DNA from: Bacteroidales bacterium
GTDB taxonomy: Bacteria; Bacteroidota; Bacteroidia; Bacteroidales; UBA932
Reading direction: 5' to 3'
Length of the DNA: 11,096 nt
NCBI GenBank assembly: GCA_016285215.1
Contig: JAEEQI010000078.1
Coordinates: 1-11,096 of the forward strand
A model generated the notes under the pieces. It saw nothing but the letters and a program-made list of their open reading frames with translations. It ran no database searches and had not been told where the DNA came from. Position numbers and translations under genes: made by a program. This document shows, one piece after another, positions 1 through 7,254 of this stretch (positions within the stretch are counted from its first letter, which is position 1; each line of letters begins with the position of its first letter).

Positions 1-2
1 CG

Positions 3-77
3 CGCAGCGGCTCCTTCCGTGTCAAGGACGCCCTCTCCGTGGATCAGGCCCTGGCCCTATTTCAGCCTGGCACTTAA
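3..77 (+). CDS. C-terminal end of a second TruB-like protein (partial)
   Basis: An open frame enters from the left edge and stops at TAA (75-77). Its 24 residues (start RSGSFRVKDALSV, end FQPGT) match the C-terminus of the complete TruB encoded on the minus strand at 1949-2782 at 18 of 24 positions. Over the first 20 codons the DNA is identical at 51 of 60 bases by hand alignment, so the two are clearly related copies. TruB converts U55 of tRNA to pseudouridine, but these residues lie outside the catalytic core, so activity cannot be judged. The gene could be an intact paralogue continuing upstream, a broken duplicate, or an assembly or rearrangement junction. The family call is secure for this stretch; the status of the gene is unknown. 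Confidence 0.7.
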   Translation, partial: RSGSFRVKDALSVDQALALFQPGT

Positions 78-102
78 ACCGTAGATTATCAGTGTTTTAC
101 AA

Positions 103-137
103 TAACGGACGGGTACCGAAATGATACCCGTCCGTTA
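103..137. terminator. Hairpin between convergent genes, likely bidirectional terminator
   Basis: A perfect 13-bp inverted repeat (TAACGGACGGGTA at 103-115, its complement at 125-137) encloses a 9-base loop. It lies between the stop of the truB-like fragment (+) and the stop of gltX (-), the expected place for a shared terminator. No long T-run follows on either strand, so the strength is uncertain. Nothing else is seen in the 78-176 gap. Confidence 0.6.
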
Positions 138-176
138 CTATAACTGTTTGTTAGTTAATCAGATAACTGCCAGCGC

Positions 177-1925
177 TTATTTCCGTCCCAGCCGCTCGGC
201 GACGAAGCCCATACGGTGGGCGAATTCTTTTCGGCCTATGAAGCTTAGGATGGCGGCTATGCCCAAGCCGCTGGCTGCCCCCGTGAGGGCGAGTCGCAGG
301 CTGTTCATTACCTTGCCCATAGGGTACTCGTTCTTCTTGATGTACTCCTCGATGGCCACTTCCAGGGCCTCGGTGGTCATAGGACCGCGGTAGCTGTCCA
401 GGTCATCGAAGCCGAAGGCGGCGCCGGTAATGTACTGGCATACCTCGAAGCAGTTCTCGTAATGCTCCTCCTTCCAGAACTTATCCACGTCCTTGGCCAG
501 GAAGGGAGCGGTGGCGGCATCGTCAAAGACTTTGGCGCGGGGATCCACGGGCCTATTAGGGTCTGCAGCCTTGGTGGGAAGGCCGGCGCCGGCCTTGACG
601 CCAAAGGCCTCGAACTGCTCAGGGCTTACGAAGAGGTAGGCGGCGATGTCCCACATATCGGCCACAAAGGTGGCGCGCTCTTTCACCAGCTCCACTACGC
701 CGGAGACATACTCCTTGGAGAAGGTATGGTTCTCGAAATCGGGGACGCAGGCGTCCTTGACCACCTTGATGCCGTGGCTTTCCAGCACGGGAATAAAGAG
801 GTCCGTGAGTTCGGCCGTGGTCTTGAGGCGGAGATATTCCTTATTATACCATTTGGCTTTGTCGGGGTTGAACTTGGCACCGGCTTTCTGCACCTTGTCC
901 AGGGAGAAGGCCTTTACCAGCTCCGGCAGGGTGAACATCTCGCGGTCGTCTCCGGGGTTCCAGCCCAGGAAGGCCAGCAGGTTCACAAAGGCCTCGGGGA
1001 AGTAGCCGTCTTCACGGTAACCGTGGGAGACTTCTCCGGTCTCGGGGTTCTTCCAGGCCAGCGGGAACACCGGGAAGCCCAGCTTGTCACCGTCACGCTT
1101 GGAGAGTTTGCCATTGCCCACAGGCTTGAGCAGCAGCGACAGGTGGGCAAAACGGGGCATAGTATCGGTCCATCCGAAGGCCTCGTACAGCAGGTAGTGC
1201 AGGGGCAGGGACGGCAGCCATTCCTCTCCGCGGATGACCTCGGTGACTTCCATAAGGTGGTCGTCCACAATGTTGGCCAGGTGGTAGGTGGGGAGCTCAT
1301 CGGCCCTCTTCCAGAGCACCTTGTCGTCCAGGGTATCGGTGTTTACTTCCACGTGGCCGCGGATGAGGTCGTCCATCTTTACGATGCGGTTCTCCGGCAT
1401 CTTGAAACGGACGGTCCAGTCGGTGGTTTCTTCCAGCAGGCGCTTTACCTCGGCCTCCGGGAGCGTGAGCGAGTTGCGCAGCTCCTTGCGGGTGGCGGCG
1501 TTGTACATAAAGGTCTGGCCGGCTGCTTCTGCGGCGGCGCGGCGCTCGTTGAGGTCGTCGGCGCTGTCAAAGGCGTAATAGGCCCAGCCGGCGGCTACCA
1601 GCTGCTCTGCATACTGGCGATAGATGGGCCTGCGCTGGCTCTGGCGATAGGGAGCGTGCGGATGCTTGGGGGAAGCCACTTCCACCACTTTGCCGTTCTC
1701 GTCTACGCCTTCGTCGGGGATGATCCCGCACCAGCCCAGGGCCTCAATGATATACTGTTCGGCTCCCGGGACAAAGCGGTGGGAGTCGGTATCTTCAATA
1801 CGGATAATAAAGTCTCCACCTTTCTGCTTGGCATACAGATAGTTGTACAAAGCAGTGCGGACGCCGCCCATATGCAGCGGTCCGGTGGGAGACGGGGCAA
1901 ATCTTACACGTGTTCTTCTTTCCAT
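177..1925 (-). CDS. gltX: Glutamate--tRNA ligase (GluRS)
   Basis: Class I aminoacyl-tRNA synthetase that charges tRNA-Glu with glutamate in the cytoplasm. The N-terminus carries the HIGH-type motif as HMGG (residues 18-21, within SPTGPLHMGGVRTALYNYL), and the KMSKS-type motif is KLSKR at about 273-277. The C-terminal part is the helical anticodon-binding region, ending MGFVAERLGRK. The start chosen is the ATG at 1923-1925 (MERRTRVRF); an upstream in-frame ATG would add seven residues (MHLQYRS) that do not fit the family. At 582 residues it is longer than typical bacterial GluRS (roughly 470-510), partly through a segment near residues 440-475 rich in Ala, Pro and Lys. It is the last gene of the rpiB-truB-gltX operon, 23 bases after truB, and has its own likely promoter. 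Whether it also charges tRNA-Gln cannot be told here. Confidence 0.96.
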   Translation of the reverse strand: MERRTRVRFAPSPTGPLHMGGVRTALYNYLYAKQKGGDFIIRIEDTDSHRFVPGAEQYIIEALGWCGIIPDEGVDENGKVVEVASPKHPHAPYRQSQRRPIYRQYAEQLVAAGWAYYAFDSADDLNERRAAAEAAGQTFMYNAATRKELRNSLTLPEAEVKRLLEETTDWTVRFKMPENRIVKMDDLIRGHVEVNTDTLDDKVLWKRADELPTYHLANIVDDHLMEVTEVIRGEEWLPSLPLHYLLYEAFGWTDTMPRFAHLSLLLKPVGNGKLSKRDGDKLGFPVFPLAWKNPETGEVSHGYREDGYFPEAFVNLLAFLGWNPGDDREMFTLPELVKAFSLDKVQKAGAKFNPDKAKWYNKEYLRLKTTAELTDLFIPVLESHGIKVVKDACVPDFENHTFSKEYVSGVVELVKERATFVADMWDIAAYLFVSPEQFEAFGVKAGAGLPTKAADPNRPVDPRAKVFDDAATAPFLAKDVDKFWKEEHYENCFEVCQYITGAAFGFDDLDSYRGPMTTEALEVAIEEYIKKNEYPMGKVMNSLRLALTGAASGLGIAAILSFIGRKEFAHRMGFVAERLGRK

Positions 1926-1943
1926 ACTTCTATATTGGAGGTG

Positions 1944-1974
1944 CAAAGTTAGCGGATTCCATCAAAAAGCGCAA
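1944..1974 (-). promoter_or_regulatory. Likely internal promoter for gltX
   Basis: On the minus strand a TTG (1972-1974) is followed after 20 bases by TAACTTTG (1944-1951), matching the Bacteroidetes -33/-7 form. The -7 box overlaps the truB stop codon (1949-1951), and the ATG of gltX follows 18 bases later. The spacing equals that of the rpsO promoter in this window, which raises confidence. It would allow gltX transcription independent of rpiB and truB. Confidence 0.55.
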
Positions 1975-2782
1975 GAGCCTGTTCTACGGAGAGGGCGTCC
2001 TCTACGCGGAAGGAGCCGCTGCGGGAGCGGATGAGGCCGCTCAGGTGGGCGCCGGAGCCCAGGGCCTCTCCCAGGTCACGGGCAAAGGCGCGGATGTAGG
2101 TGCCTTTGGAGCAGGCAATGCGGATCACCGCCTCCGGAAGGCCCAGGGCCGAAGTATCGGCCACGTTGATGCGGGAGGAAGCCGTGCCGGAGACTTCCTG
2201 CGAAGGGTTCTGCGCCGTAGTTCCGGCCGGAAGGAAGTCCAGTAATTCCAGTTCTGAGATATTGATTCTGCTGCGGTGGAGGGTTTCCAGGGCGGCATCG
2301 TCCAGTTCTGCCACGCGGCCGCTCCGGTAGAGCTTGCGCGCCAGTTCGTAGGCCCTGACACCGTCCACGCTCTTGGCGCTGAAAAGGGGCGCTACCTGCT
2401 CCTGGTCTCCCAGGAAAGCAGGGAGGGCGGCTTCCACATCGGCCCTCTTTATGTGCTCGTAAGGGAAGGTGCGGTCTACGTCTTTCTCGAGGTCGTAGGA
2501 AGGGGTGGTGGCGCCAAAGCGGATGCGGGCGATGTACTCCTTGTCGTGGTCCTGGAGCTCCTGCGCGCGTTTGCAGGCGGGGCCTATGCACACCAGCAGC
2601 ACGCCGGTGGCCAGGGGGTCCAGGGTGCCGGCGTGTCCCACCTTCAGGTTCTTCTTCTGAAAGTGCTTGATGGCGGCGTATTTGAGCTTGCGGATGACAT
2701 CGGCCGAAGTCCAGCGGTAGGGCTTGTCCACCGCAAGGACAATGCCCTCCGGGTAGTCTGCAATGTCTCTGGTGAAACTCAT
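1949..2782 (-). CDS. truB: tRNA pseudouridine(55) synthase TruB
   Basis: Converts uridine 55 in the T-loop of tRNAs to pseudouridine. The 277-residue protein carries the catalytic motif GHAGTLDPLATG with the nucleophilic aspartate at D55, the conserved tyrosine of KEYIARIRFG (Y83), and the later SKGTYIRAFARDLG segment (Y229, R231). A segment of about 30 residues (roughly 184-217, rich in Ser, Thr and Ala) interrupts the usual fold and looks like a lineage insert. The start is set by TGATG coupling: the last base of the rpiB stop is the first base of this ATG (position 2782), implying translational coupling. The 3' end is repeated in inverted orientation at 3-77. The function call is firm; the presence of a second copy is the oddity. 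Confidence 0.96.
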   Translation of the reverse strand: MSFTRDIADYPEGIVLAVDKPYRWTSADVIRKLKYAAIKHFQKKNLKVGHAGTLDPLATGVLLVCIGPACKRAQELQDHDKEYIARIRFGATTPSYDLEKDVDRTFPYEHIKRADVEAALPAFLGDQEQVAPLFSAKSVDGVRAYELARKLYRSGRVAELDDAALETLHRSRINISELELLDFLPAGTTAQNPSQEVSGTASSRINVADTSALGLPEAVIRIACSKGTYIRAFARDLGEALGSGAHLSGLIRSRSGSFRVEDALSVEQALALFDGIR

Positions 2783-3210
2783 CAGCAGGGGATCTTGTCT
2801 ATGCGCTTCTGGTGACGGCCGCCTTCAAAGTCCGTATCCAGCCAGGCGCGGACAATGGAAGAGGCCATAGGATAGCTGATGAAGCGGGCAGGCAAGACCA
2901 GAACGTTGGCGTTGTTGTGCTGGGCCACCAGTTTGCCAATGGCGGTACCCCAGGCCAGACCGGCGCGGATACCCTGGTGCTTGTTGAGCGTCATGGCCAT
3001 GCCGTTGCCGGTGCCGCAGAGAGCGATTCCCAGATCTACTTCGTGGCTTTCCACGGCCAGGGCCAGGCGGTGGGCAAAATCAGGGTAGTCTACGCTTTGC
3101 TCGGTGTCGGTCCCAAAGTTGACCACTTCTATGCCGCGGCCCTGAAGCATTTTGATGAGTTTGAATTTGTACTCCACGCCAGCGTGGTCGTTGCAGATGC
3201 CAATTTTCAT
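2782..3210 (-). CDS. rpiB: Ribose-5-phosphate isomerase B
   Basis: Cytoplasmic isomerase that interconverts ribose 5-phosphate and ribulose 5-phosphate in the non-oxidative pentose phosphate pathway. The 142-residue length fits the RpiB/LacAB family. Visible motifs are NDHAG (7-11), the active-site cysteine in CGTGNGM (C65), the HNNAN stretch (98-102) with the conserved histidine, and the phosphate-contacting GRHQKR near the C-terminus (131-136). Family members often have Ile where this one has Asn in CGTGNG; I do not think this changes the call. It is the first gene of the minus-strand operon and overlaps truB by one base. Its promoter is in the divergent region just upstream. Confidence 0.95.
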   Translation of the reverse strand: MKIGICNDHAGVEYKFKLIKMLQGRGIEVVNFGTDTEQSVDYPDFAHRLALAVESHEVDLGIALCGTGNGMAMTLNKHQGIRAGLAWGTAIGKLVAQHNNANVLVLPARFISYPMASSIVRAWLDTDFEGGRHQKRIDKIPC

Positions 3211-3230
3211 AAGGATTCTAATTTGCTACT

Positions 3231-3239
3231 GCAAAGATA
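3231..3239 (-). promoter_or_regulatory. Likely -7 box for the rpiB-truB-gltX operon
   Basis: The minus strand reads TATCTTTGC here, matching TAnnTTTG, 20 bases before the rpiB ATG. A clean TTG at the -33 spacing is not seen; only T-rich sequence lies upstream. It faces the -7 box of the divergent lipoprotein gene 21 bases away, so the two promoters overlap. Confidence 0.6.
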
Positions 3240-3260
3240 TGGCTTTTCACGGAAAATAGC

Positions 3261-3269
3261 TATATTTGC
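3261..3269 (+). promoter_or_regulatory. Likely -7 box for the GHL10-like lipoprotein gene
   Basis: TATATTTGC matches the TAnnTTTG box and ends 17 bases before the ATG at 3287. No good -33 TTG is present at the usual distance. An in-frame TTG within this box could be read as a start, but the signal peptide clearly begins at the later ATG. Confidence 0.55.
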
Positions 3270-3286
3270 GAGTCCAATTGTACGCT

Positions 3287-4390
3287 ATGAGAATCAGACT
3301 ATTCACTGGCTTAATCGCCGCTCTTATGCTGGCCGCCTGCACCGGTGGCAACAAGGAACCCGTTTCCGTTTATCTTTGGCATCGTCTCACCTTTAATCCC
3401 AATATGGATTCCCTCCAGAGAAGCTTCCAGATTTGGAAGAGCAAGGGGGTTACCGGAGTGTGCATTGACGCCCGCAGCATGGAGAATATAGTGGAAGTCT
3501 CCCGCCGCGCCCATCAGGAAGGCCTGGAATACCACGCCTGGGTGCCCTCGATGCTCAGAAGCGACCTTCCGCACGAGTGGTACGCCGTGAACCGCCTGGG
3601 CCAGAGCGCAGACGAAATGCCCATCTACTTGAGCAACTACCGTTTCCTGGATCCCGCCAATCCCGAGGTGCAGGATTTCCTCATTGAGCAATACACCCAG
3701 GTGGCCCAGATTCCGGACGTGGACTATGTCCGTCTGGACTTCATCCGTTACCCGGACGTAATCCTGGCCCGTGCACTTGGAGAACTTTACGGTATTGAGA
3801 ACGACGGAGAGGAGTACGCTCCCGCAGACTACTGCTACTGCGACTACTGCACCAAGACTTTCTTTGACCAGACCGGCATCAATATCAAAGAAGTGGAAGA
3901 TCCTTCCACCGTGCCCCAGTGGGCCCAGTTCCGCTGCGACCAGCTTACCTTCTTTGTAGACCGCGTGGGCCGCGCCATTCACGACCTGGGAAAGAAAGTG
4001 AGCGTGGACGTGTTCCCCGGCCCCGGCTCCTACGCAGAGCATATGGTGCGCCAGCAGTGGAACCAGTGGATGGTAGATATGTTCTTTCCTATGAACTACA
4101 ACGACCTCTACGGAGAAGGACCCGACTGGCTGGGTCCCGTGGTTGAGGAAGAAGTTCAGTCGGCCGGCGGCGTGCCCGTGGTGAGCAGCCTCCGCATCTG
4201 CCGCAACTGGAAAGACCCCCAGTCCAAGGAGAATGCCGCCAACACCGGCCTCCTTCCCTCCGAGCTGGGTACGGCCATCCACAACTCCCTGGCCTCCGGC
4301 GCCAGCGGCATCTGCCTGTACAACCCCGTCCGTATGAGCCCCGAGCATTGGGACGCCCTGGAAGAGGCATTAAAGGCCGAAACCAAGTAA
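3287..4390 (+). CDS. Lipoprotein of the GHL10-like glycoside hydrolase group
   Basis: The 367-residue protein starts with a lipoprotein signal peptide ending in the lipobox LAAC (Cys18). The ATG at 3287 is chosen because it begins that signal. No acidic run follows Cys18, so periplasmic anchoring is more likely than surface export (inference). The body resembles the family 10-like (GHL10) TIM-barrel hydrolases: LDPANPEVQDFL, then VDYVRLDFIRYPD with candidate catalytic D151, then VSVDVFPG (D241), MNYND (269-273) and a late GASGICLYNP strand. A CxCxxC cluster (C183, C185, C188) in YCYCDYCTKTFF may bind a metal. The substrate is unknown; cell-wall or dietary glycans are both possible. It is a single gene diverging from rpiB, with no hairpin before the rpsO promoter. 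Confidence 0.75.
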   Translation: MRIRLFTGLIAALMLAACTGGNKEPVSVYLWHRLTFNPNMDSLQRSFQIWKSKGVTGVCIDARSMENIVEVSRRAHQEGLEYHAWVPSMLRSDLPHEWYAVNRLGQSADEMPIYLSNYRFLDPANPEVQDFLIEQYTQVAQIPDVDYVRLDFIRYPDVILARALGELYGIENDGEEYAPADYCYCDYCTKTFFDQTGINIKEVEDPSTVPQWAQFRCDQLTFFVDRVGRAIHDLGKKVSVDVFPGPGSYAEHMVRQQWNQWMVDMFFPMNYNDLYGEGPDWLGPVVEEEVQSAGGVPVVSSLRICRNWKDPQSKENAANTGLLPSELGTAIHNSLASGASGICLYNPVRMSPEHWDALEEALKAETK

Positions 4391-4391
4391 A

Positions 4392-4424
4392 TTTGGCAGT
4401 TCAAAAATTAATTCGTACATTTGC
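4392..4424 (+). promoter_or_regulatory. rpsO promoter
   Basis: TTTG (4392-4395) and TACATTTGC (4416-4424) are separated by 20 bases, an excellent match to the Bacteroidetes -33/-7 consensus. The -33 element begins two bases after the stop of the preceding lipoprotein gene. An A/T-rich leader of about 36 bases runs to the rpsO ATG, and no Shine-Dalgarno sequence is seen. Confidence 0.75.
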
Positions 4425-4460
4425 GGGCTAAAATTTTTAACATTTTAAACTCATTGCATC

Positions 4461-4736
4461 ATGGCAGAATATTTACAGCCTGAGAAAAAGCAAGAGATTT
4501 TCGCGAAGTACGGAAAGTCCAATAAGGACACCGGCTCTCCTGAGAGTCAGGTTGCTTTATTTTCCTACCGTATCGCTCACCTCACTGAGCATGTGAAGAA
4601 GAACAAGAAAGACGTGGTAACGCGCCGCAGCCTTCTCCGCCTGGTCAGCAAGCGTCGTCAGCTTCTGAACTACCTTCAGAAAATCGACATCGAGAGATAC
4701 AGGGCTATCGTTAAGGAGTTAGGTCTCCGCCGATAA
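4461..4736 (+). CDS. rpsO: 30S ribosomal protein S15
   Basis: Primary-binding protein of the small ribosomal subunit that contacts 16S rRNA helices and helps form the platform. The 91-residue length is normal. The signature [20 protein letters not shown] and the basic [24 protein letters not shown] region are intact, including the conserved histidine (H40) and aspartate (D51) positions. The protein starts [10 protein letters not shown] at the ATG of 4461. It lies upstream of pnp as in E. coli, with a strong hairpin between the two genes. Confidence 0.98.
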   Translation: MAEYLQPEKKQEIFAKYGKSNKDTGSPESQVALFSYRIAHLTEHVKKNKKDVVTRRSLLRLVSKRRQLLNYLQKIDIERYRAIVKELGLRR

Positions 4737-4756
4737 GCAAAAGGATAGGAAAACAC

Positions 4757-4798
4757 GGGGGTTGGGATTTCAGCAAGGCTGAACTCCCGCCCCCTTTT
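4757..4798 (+). terminator. rpsO-pnp intercistronic hairpin (terminator or attenuator)
   Basis: GGGGG (4757-4761) pairs with CCCCC (4790-4794), then after a small bulge GGGA pairs with TCCC. After one mismatch TTCAGC pairs with GCTGAA around an AAG loop. TTTT follows. It looks like a terminator for rpsO, yet no TAnnTTTG box is visible between it and pnp, so some transcription must pass it. A second small hairpin (TGCCC 4814-4818 with GGGCA 4824-4828) lies in the pnp leader. Confidence 0.65.
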
Positions 4799-4856
4799 CA
4801 AATTAAAAAAGTGTGCCCATAGGGGGCAAGACGATAAAGACGTAATAGAAGTTATA

Positions 4857-7190
4857 ATGAACATCATCAAAAAAACCATTGAATTACCCGACGGAAGGGT
4901 AATCGAAATTGAGACCGGAAAACTGGCCAAACAGGCTGCCGGTTCTGCCGTTGTTAGAATGGGTGGCACTATGCTGCTGGCCACCGTCACCTGCGCCACG
5001 GAGGTGAAAGAGGGCACCGACTTTATGCCCCTCACCGTGGATTACCGCGAGAAATACTACGCCGCCGGCCGTTTCCCCGGAGGCTTCCTCAAGCGCGAGA
5101 GCCGTCCCTCCGACTACGAGGTGCTCATCGCCCGCCTGGTGGACCGTCCCATCCGTCCGCTCTGGCCCAGTGACTTCCACCTGGAAGTTTTTGTAAACGT
5201 AATGCTCATTTCGGCCGAGAAAGACATCCAGCCCGACGCCCTCGCCGGTCTGGCCGCTTCGGCCGCCCTTGCCTCCTCCGACCTCCCCTTCGGCGGTCCC
5301 GTCTCCGAGGTTCGCGTATCCCGCATCGACGGTAAGTTCGTGATCAACCCCGGCTTCGAGGACAACAAGCGGGCCGACCTTGACCTGATGGTGGCCGCTA
5401 CCGAAGAGAACATTATGATGGTGGAAGGCGAAATGAACGAGGTTTCCGAGCACGATATGCTGGAGGCCATCAAGTTCGCCCACGAAGAAATCAAGAAGCA
5501 CTGCCGCGTTCAGAAGGAACTGATGCACGAGCTGGGAACCGACGTGAACAAGCGCGACTACCCGCACGACGAAGAGGACGAGGCCCTGAAGACCGCCGTC
5601 CACGAGGCCTGCTACAGCAAGTGCTACGAACTGGCCAAGAGCGCCAAGCCCAAGCACGAGCGTGAAGACGGCTTCAACGCCATCCGCGACGAGTTCAAGG
5701 CCCAGTTCTCCGAGGAAGACCTCGAGCTCAAGGGCGCTATGATTGACCGCTACTACCACGACGTGGAGAAAGAGGCCATGCGCAACCTGGTTCTGGACGA
5801 GGGCAAGCGCCTGGACGGCCGCGCCACCAACGAGGTGCGTCCCATCTGGTGCGAGGTAGATTACCTCCCCTGCGCCCACGGTTCCGCCATCTTCACCCGC
5901 GGTGAGACCCAGTCCCTGGCCACCGTTACCCTGGGTACCAAGATGGATATGAAGGAGATGGACGAGGTTCTCATCCAGGACGACCAGCAGTTTGTCCTGC
6001 ACTACAACTTCCCTCCCTTCGCCACCGGCGAAGCCAAGCCCCAGCGCAGCACCGGCCGTCGTGAGATTGGCCACGGTAACCTGGCTATGCGCGCCCTCAA
6101 GCCCGTCATTCCCACGGCTCCCGAATTCCCCTACGCCGTACGCGTAGTTTCCGATATCCTTGAATCCAACGGTTCCTCCTCTATGGCTTCCGTCTGCGGC
6201 GGCTGCCTGGCCCTGATGGACGCCGGTGTCAAGATCAAGAAGCCGGTAGCCGGTGTGGCTATGGGCCTGATCACCGACGAGATCCACCCCAACGACCGTT
6301 ACGCCATCCTCACCGACATCCTTGGTGACGAGGACCACCTGGGCGATATGGACTTCAAGGTAACCGGTACCAAGGACGGTATTACCGCTACCCAGATGGA
6401 TATCAAGGTAGACGGCCTGTCCTACGAAGTACTGGAGAAAGCCCTGGAGCAGGCCCGTCAGGGTCGCCTCCACATTATGGGCGAGATGCTCAAGACCATC
6501 CCCGAGCCGCGTGAGGACTTCAAGCCCTTCGTGCCCCGTATGGTTCAGATTGAGGTGGCTTCCGAGTTCATTGGCGCCATCATCGGTAAGGGTGGTGAGA
6601 CCATCCAGGGTATGCAGAAGGAATTCGGCACCACCATCACCATTGACGAGGTTGACAACGGAGACGGCACCACCAAGGGTGTTGTAGATATCTTCGGTAC
6701 CGACAAGGCTGCCATGGACGCTACCCTGGAGAAGATCAAGGGTATCTGCGCCGTGCCCGAGGCCGGTCAGGTATACCACGGCAAGGTGGTGAGCATCCTG
6801 GAATTCGGCGCCTTCATCGAGATCCTGCCCGGTAAGGAAGGTCTCCTCCACGTGAGCGAGATTGCCTGGGGCAAGACCGACAAGGTGGAAGACGTGCTCA
6901 AGGTGGGTGACGAGGTAGATGTCAAGCTCCTCGAGATTGATCCCAAGACCGGTAAGATGCGCCTCTCTATGCGCGCCCTCACCGAGAAGCCCGAAGGCTA
7001 TGTGGAGCCCAAGCGCGAACCCCGTGGCCCTCGCCGCGAGGGTGGCGACCGCGGACCCCGCCGCGAAGGTGGAGACCGTGACCGCAAGCCCCGCCGTGAC
7101 GGTGACCGTGGTCCCCGCCGCGAGGATCGTCCCCGCAAGCCCCGCTTCGAAAACGAAGAGCCCAAAAACAACGAGCCCGACGTATTCTAG
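4857..7190 (+). CDS. pnp: Polyribonucleotide nucleotidyltransferase (PNPase)
   Basis: Phosphorolytic 3'-to-5' exoribonuclease of RNA decay, normally a trimer in the cytoplasm. Domain order is the first RNase PH domain (about 1-150), a helical linker, the second RNase PH domain (about 320-550), KH (about 555-625) and S1 (about 637-708). The phosphate-binding stretch [15 protein letters not shown] and the acidic [14 protein letters not shown] motif (487-500), which carries the conserved metal-binding aspartates, are intact. KH has its GKGG loop at 577-580, and S1 starts GQVYHGKV. Residues 710-777 form an extra low-complexity Arg/Gly-rich tail, making 777 residues against about 711 in E. coli. 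The leader lacks a clear Shine-Dalgarno or promoter box, so expression probably depends on readthrough from rpsO. Confidence 0.98.
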   Translation: MNIIKKTIELPDGRVIEIETGKLAKQAAGSAVVRMGGTMLLATVTCATEVKEGTDFMPLTVDYREKYYAAGRFPGGFLKRESRPSDYEVLIARLVDRPIRPLWPSDFHLEVFVNVMLISAEKDIQPDALAGLAASAALASSDLPFGGPVSEVRVSRIDGKFVINPGFEDNKRADLDLMVAATEENIMMVEGEMNEVSEHDMLEAIKFAHEEIKKHCRVQKELMHELGTDVNKRDYPHDEEDEALKTAVHEACYSKCYELAKSAKPKHEREDGFNAIRDEFKAQFSEEDLELKGAMIDRYYHDVEKEAMRNLVLDEGKRLDGRATNEVRPIWCEVDYLPCAHGSAIFTRGETQSLATVTLGTKMDMKEMDEVLIQDDQQFVLHYNFPPFATGEAKPQRSTGRREIGHGNLAMRALKPVIPTAPEFPYAVRVVSDILESNGSSSMASVCGGCLALMDAGVKIKKPVAGVAMGLITDEIHPNDRYAILTDILGDEDHLGDMDFKVTGTKDGITATQMDIKVDGLSYEVLEKALEQARQGRLHIMGEMLKTIPEPREDFKPFVPRMVQIEVASEFIGAIIGKGGETIQGMQKEFGTTITIDEVDNGDGTTKGVVDIFGTDKAAMDATLEKIKGICAVPEAGQVYHGKVVSILEFGAFIEILPGKEGLLHVSEIAWGKTDKVEDVLKVGDEVDVKLLEIDPKTGKMRLSMRALTEKPEGYVEPKREPRGPRREGGDRGPRREGGDRDRKPRRDGDRGPRREDRPRKPRFENEEPKNNEPDVF
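7023..7127 (+). repeat. Tandem RGPRRE-type repeats in the PNPase tail
   Basis: Residues 723-731 and 732-740 are identical copies of RGPRREGGD. They are followed by a degenerate unit [10 protein letters not shown] (741-750) and a partial RGPRRED (751-757). The DNA copies differ at several third codon positions, so the peptide is conserved more than the bases. Such Arg/Gly-rich disordered tails usually bind RNA without sequence specificity. The repeat is prone to gain or loss of units. Confidence 0.8.
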
Positions 7191-7212
7191 GATATTTCCT
7201 ATATAATTTAAG

Positions 7213-7240
7213 AAAAAGACATCTTCGGATGTCTTTTTTT
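7213..7240 (+). terminator. Rho-independent terminator of pnp
   Basis: A perfect 11-bp stem (AAAAAGACATC 7213-7223 with GATGTCTTTTT 7228-7238) is capped by a TTCG tetraloop, and the T-run continues to 7240. It begins 23 bases after the pnp stop. Confidence 0.9.
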
Positions 7241-7242
7241 AT

Positions 7243-7250
7243 TATATTTG
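7243..7250 (+). promoter_or_regulatory. Possible -7 box for the NlpC/P60 operon
   Basis: TATATTTG fits the TAnnTTTG box but lies only four bases before the ATG at 7255. No TTG sits at the usual upstream distance, where the pnp terminator stem lies instead. If used, transcription would start at or next to the start codon. It may be chance in A/T-rich DNA, in which case the operon relies on readthrough from pnp. Confidence 0.35.
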
Positions 7251-7254
7251 AGGT

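Noticed and set aside
1926..1946. An earlier ATG for gltX adding seven residues
   Set aside because: The extra residues overlap the likely promoter region and do not match the family N-terminus, which normally begins a few residues before the RFAPSPTG motif.
462..1952. A long open frame (496 codons) on the plus strand opposite gltX
   Set aside because: It is antisense to a clear GluRS, its translation has no recognisable domain, and such frames arise from the GC-rich third codon positions of the real gene.
3266..3286. An earlier TTG start for the GHL10-like lipoprotein
   Set aside because: The TTG is part of the likely -7 promoter box, and the signal peptide begins cleanly at the ATG at 3287.
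3311..4348. A 345-codon minus-strand frame opposite the GHL10-like gene
   Set aside because: The plus-strand frame has a signal peptide, lipobox and family motifs; the minus frame has none.
4884..6851. A 655-codon open frame on the minus strand opposite pnp
   Set aside because: It is fully antisense to an intact PNPase and its composition (rich in Gly, Val, Leu and His) is typical of a reverse-frame shadow.
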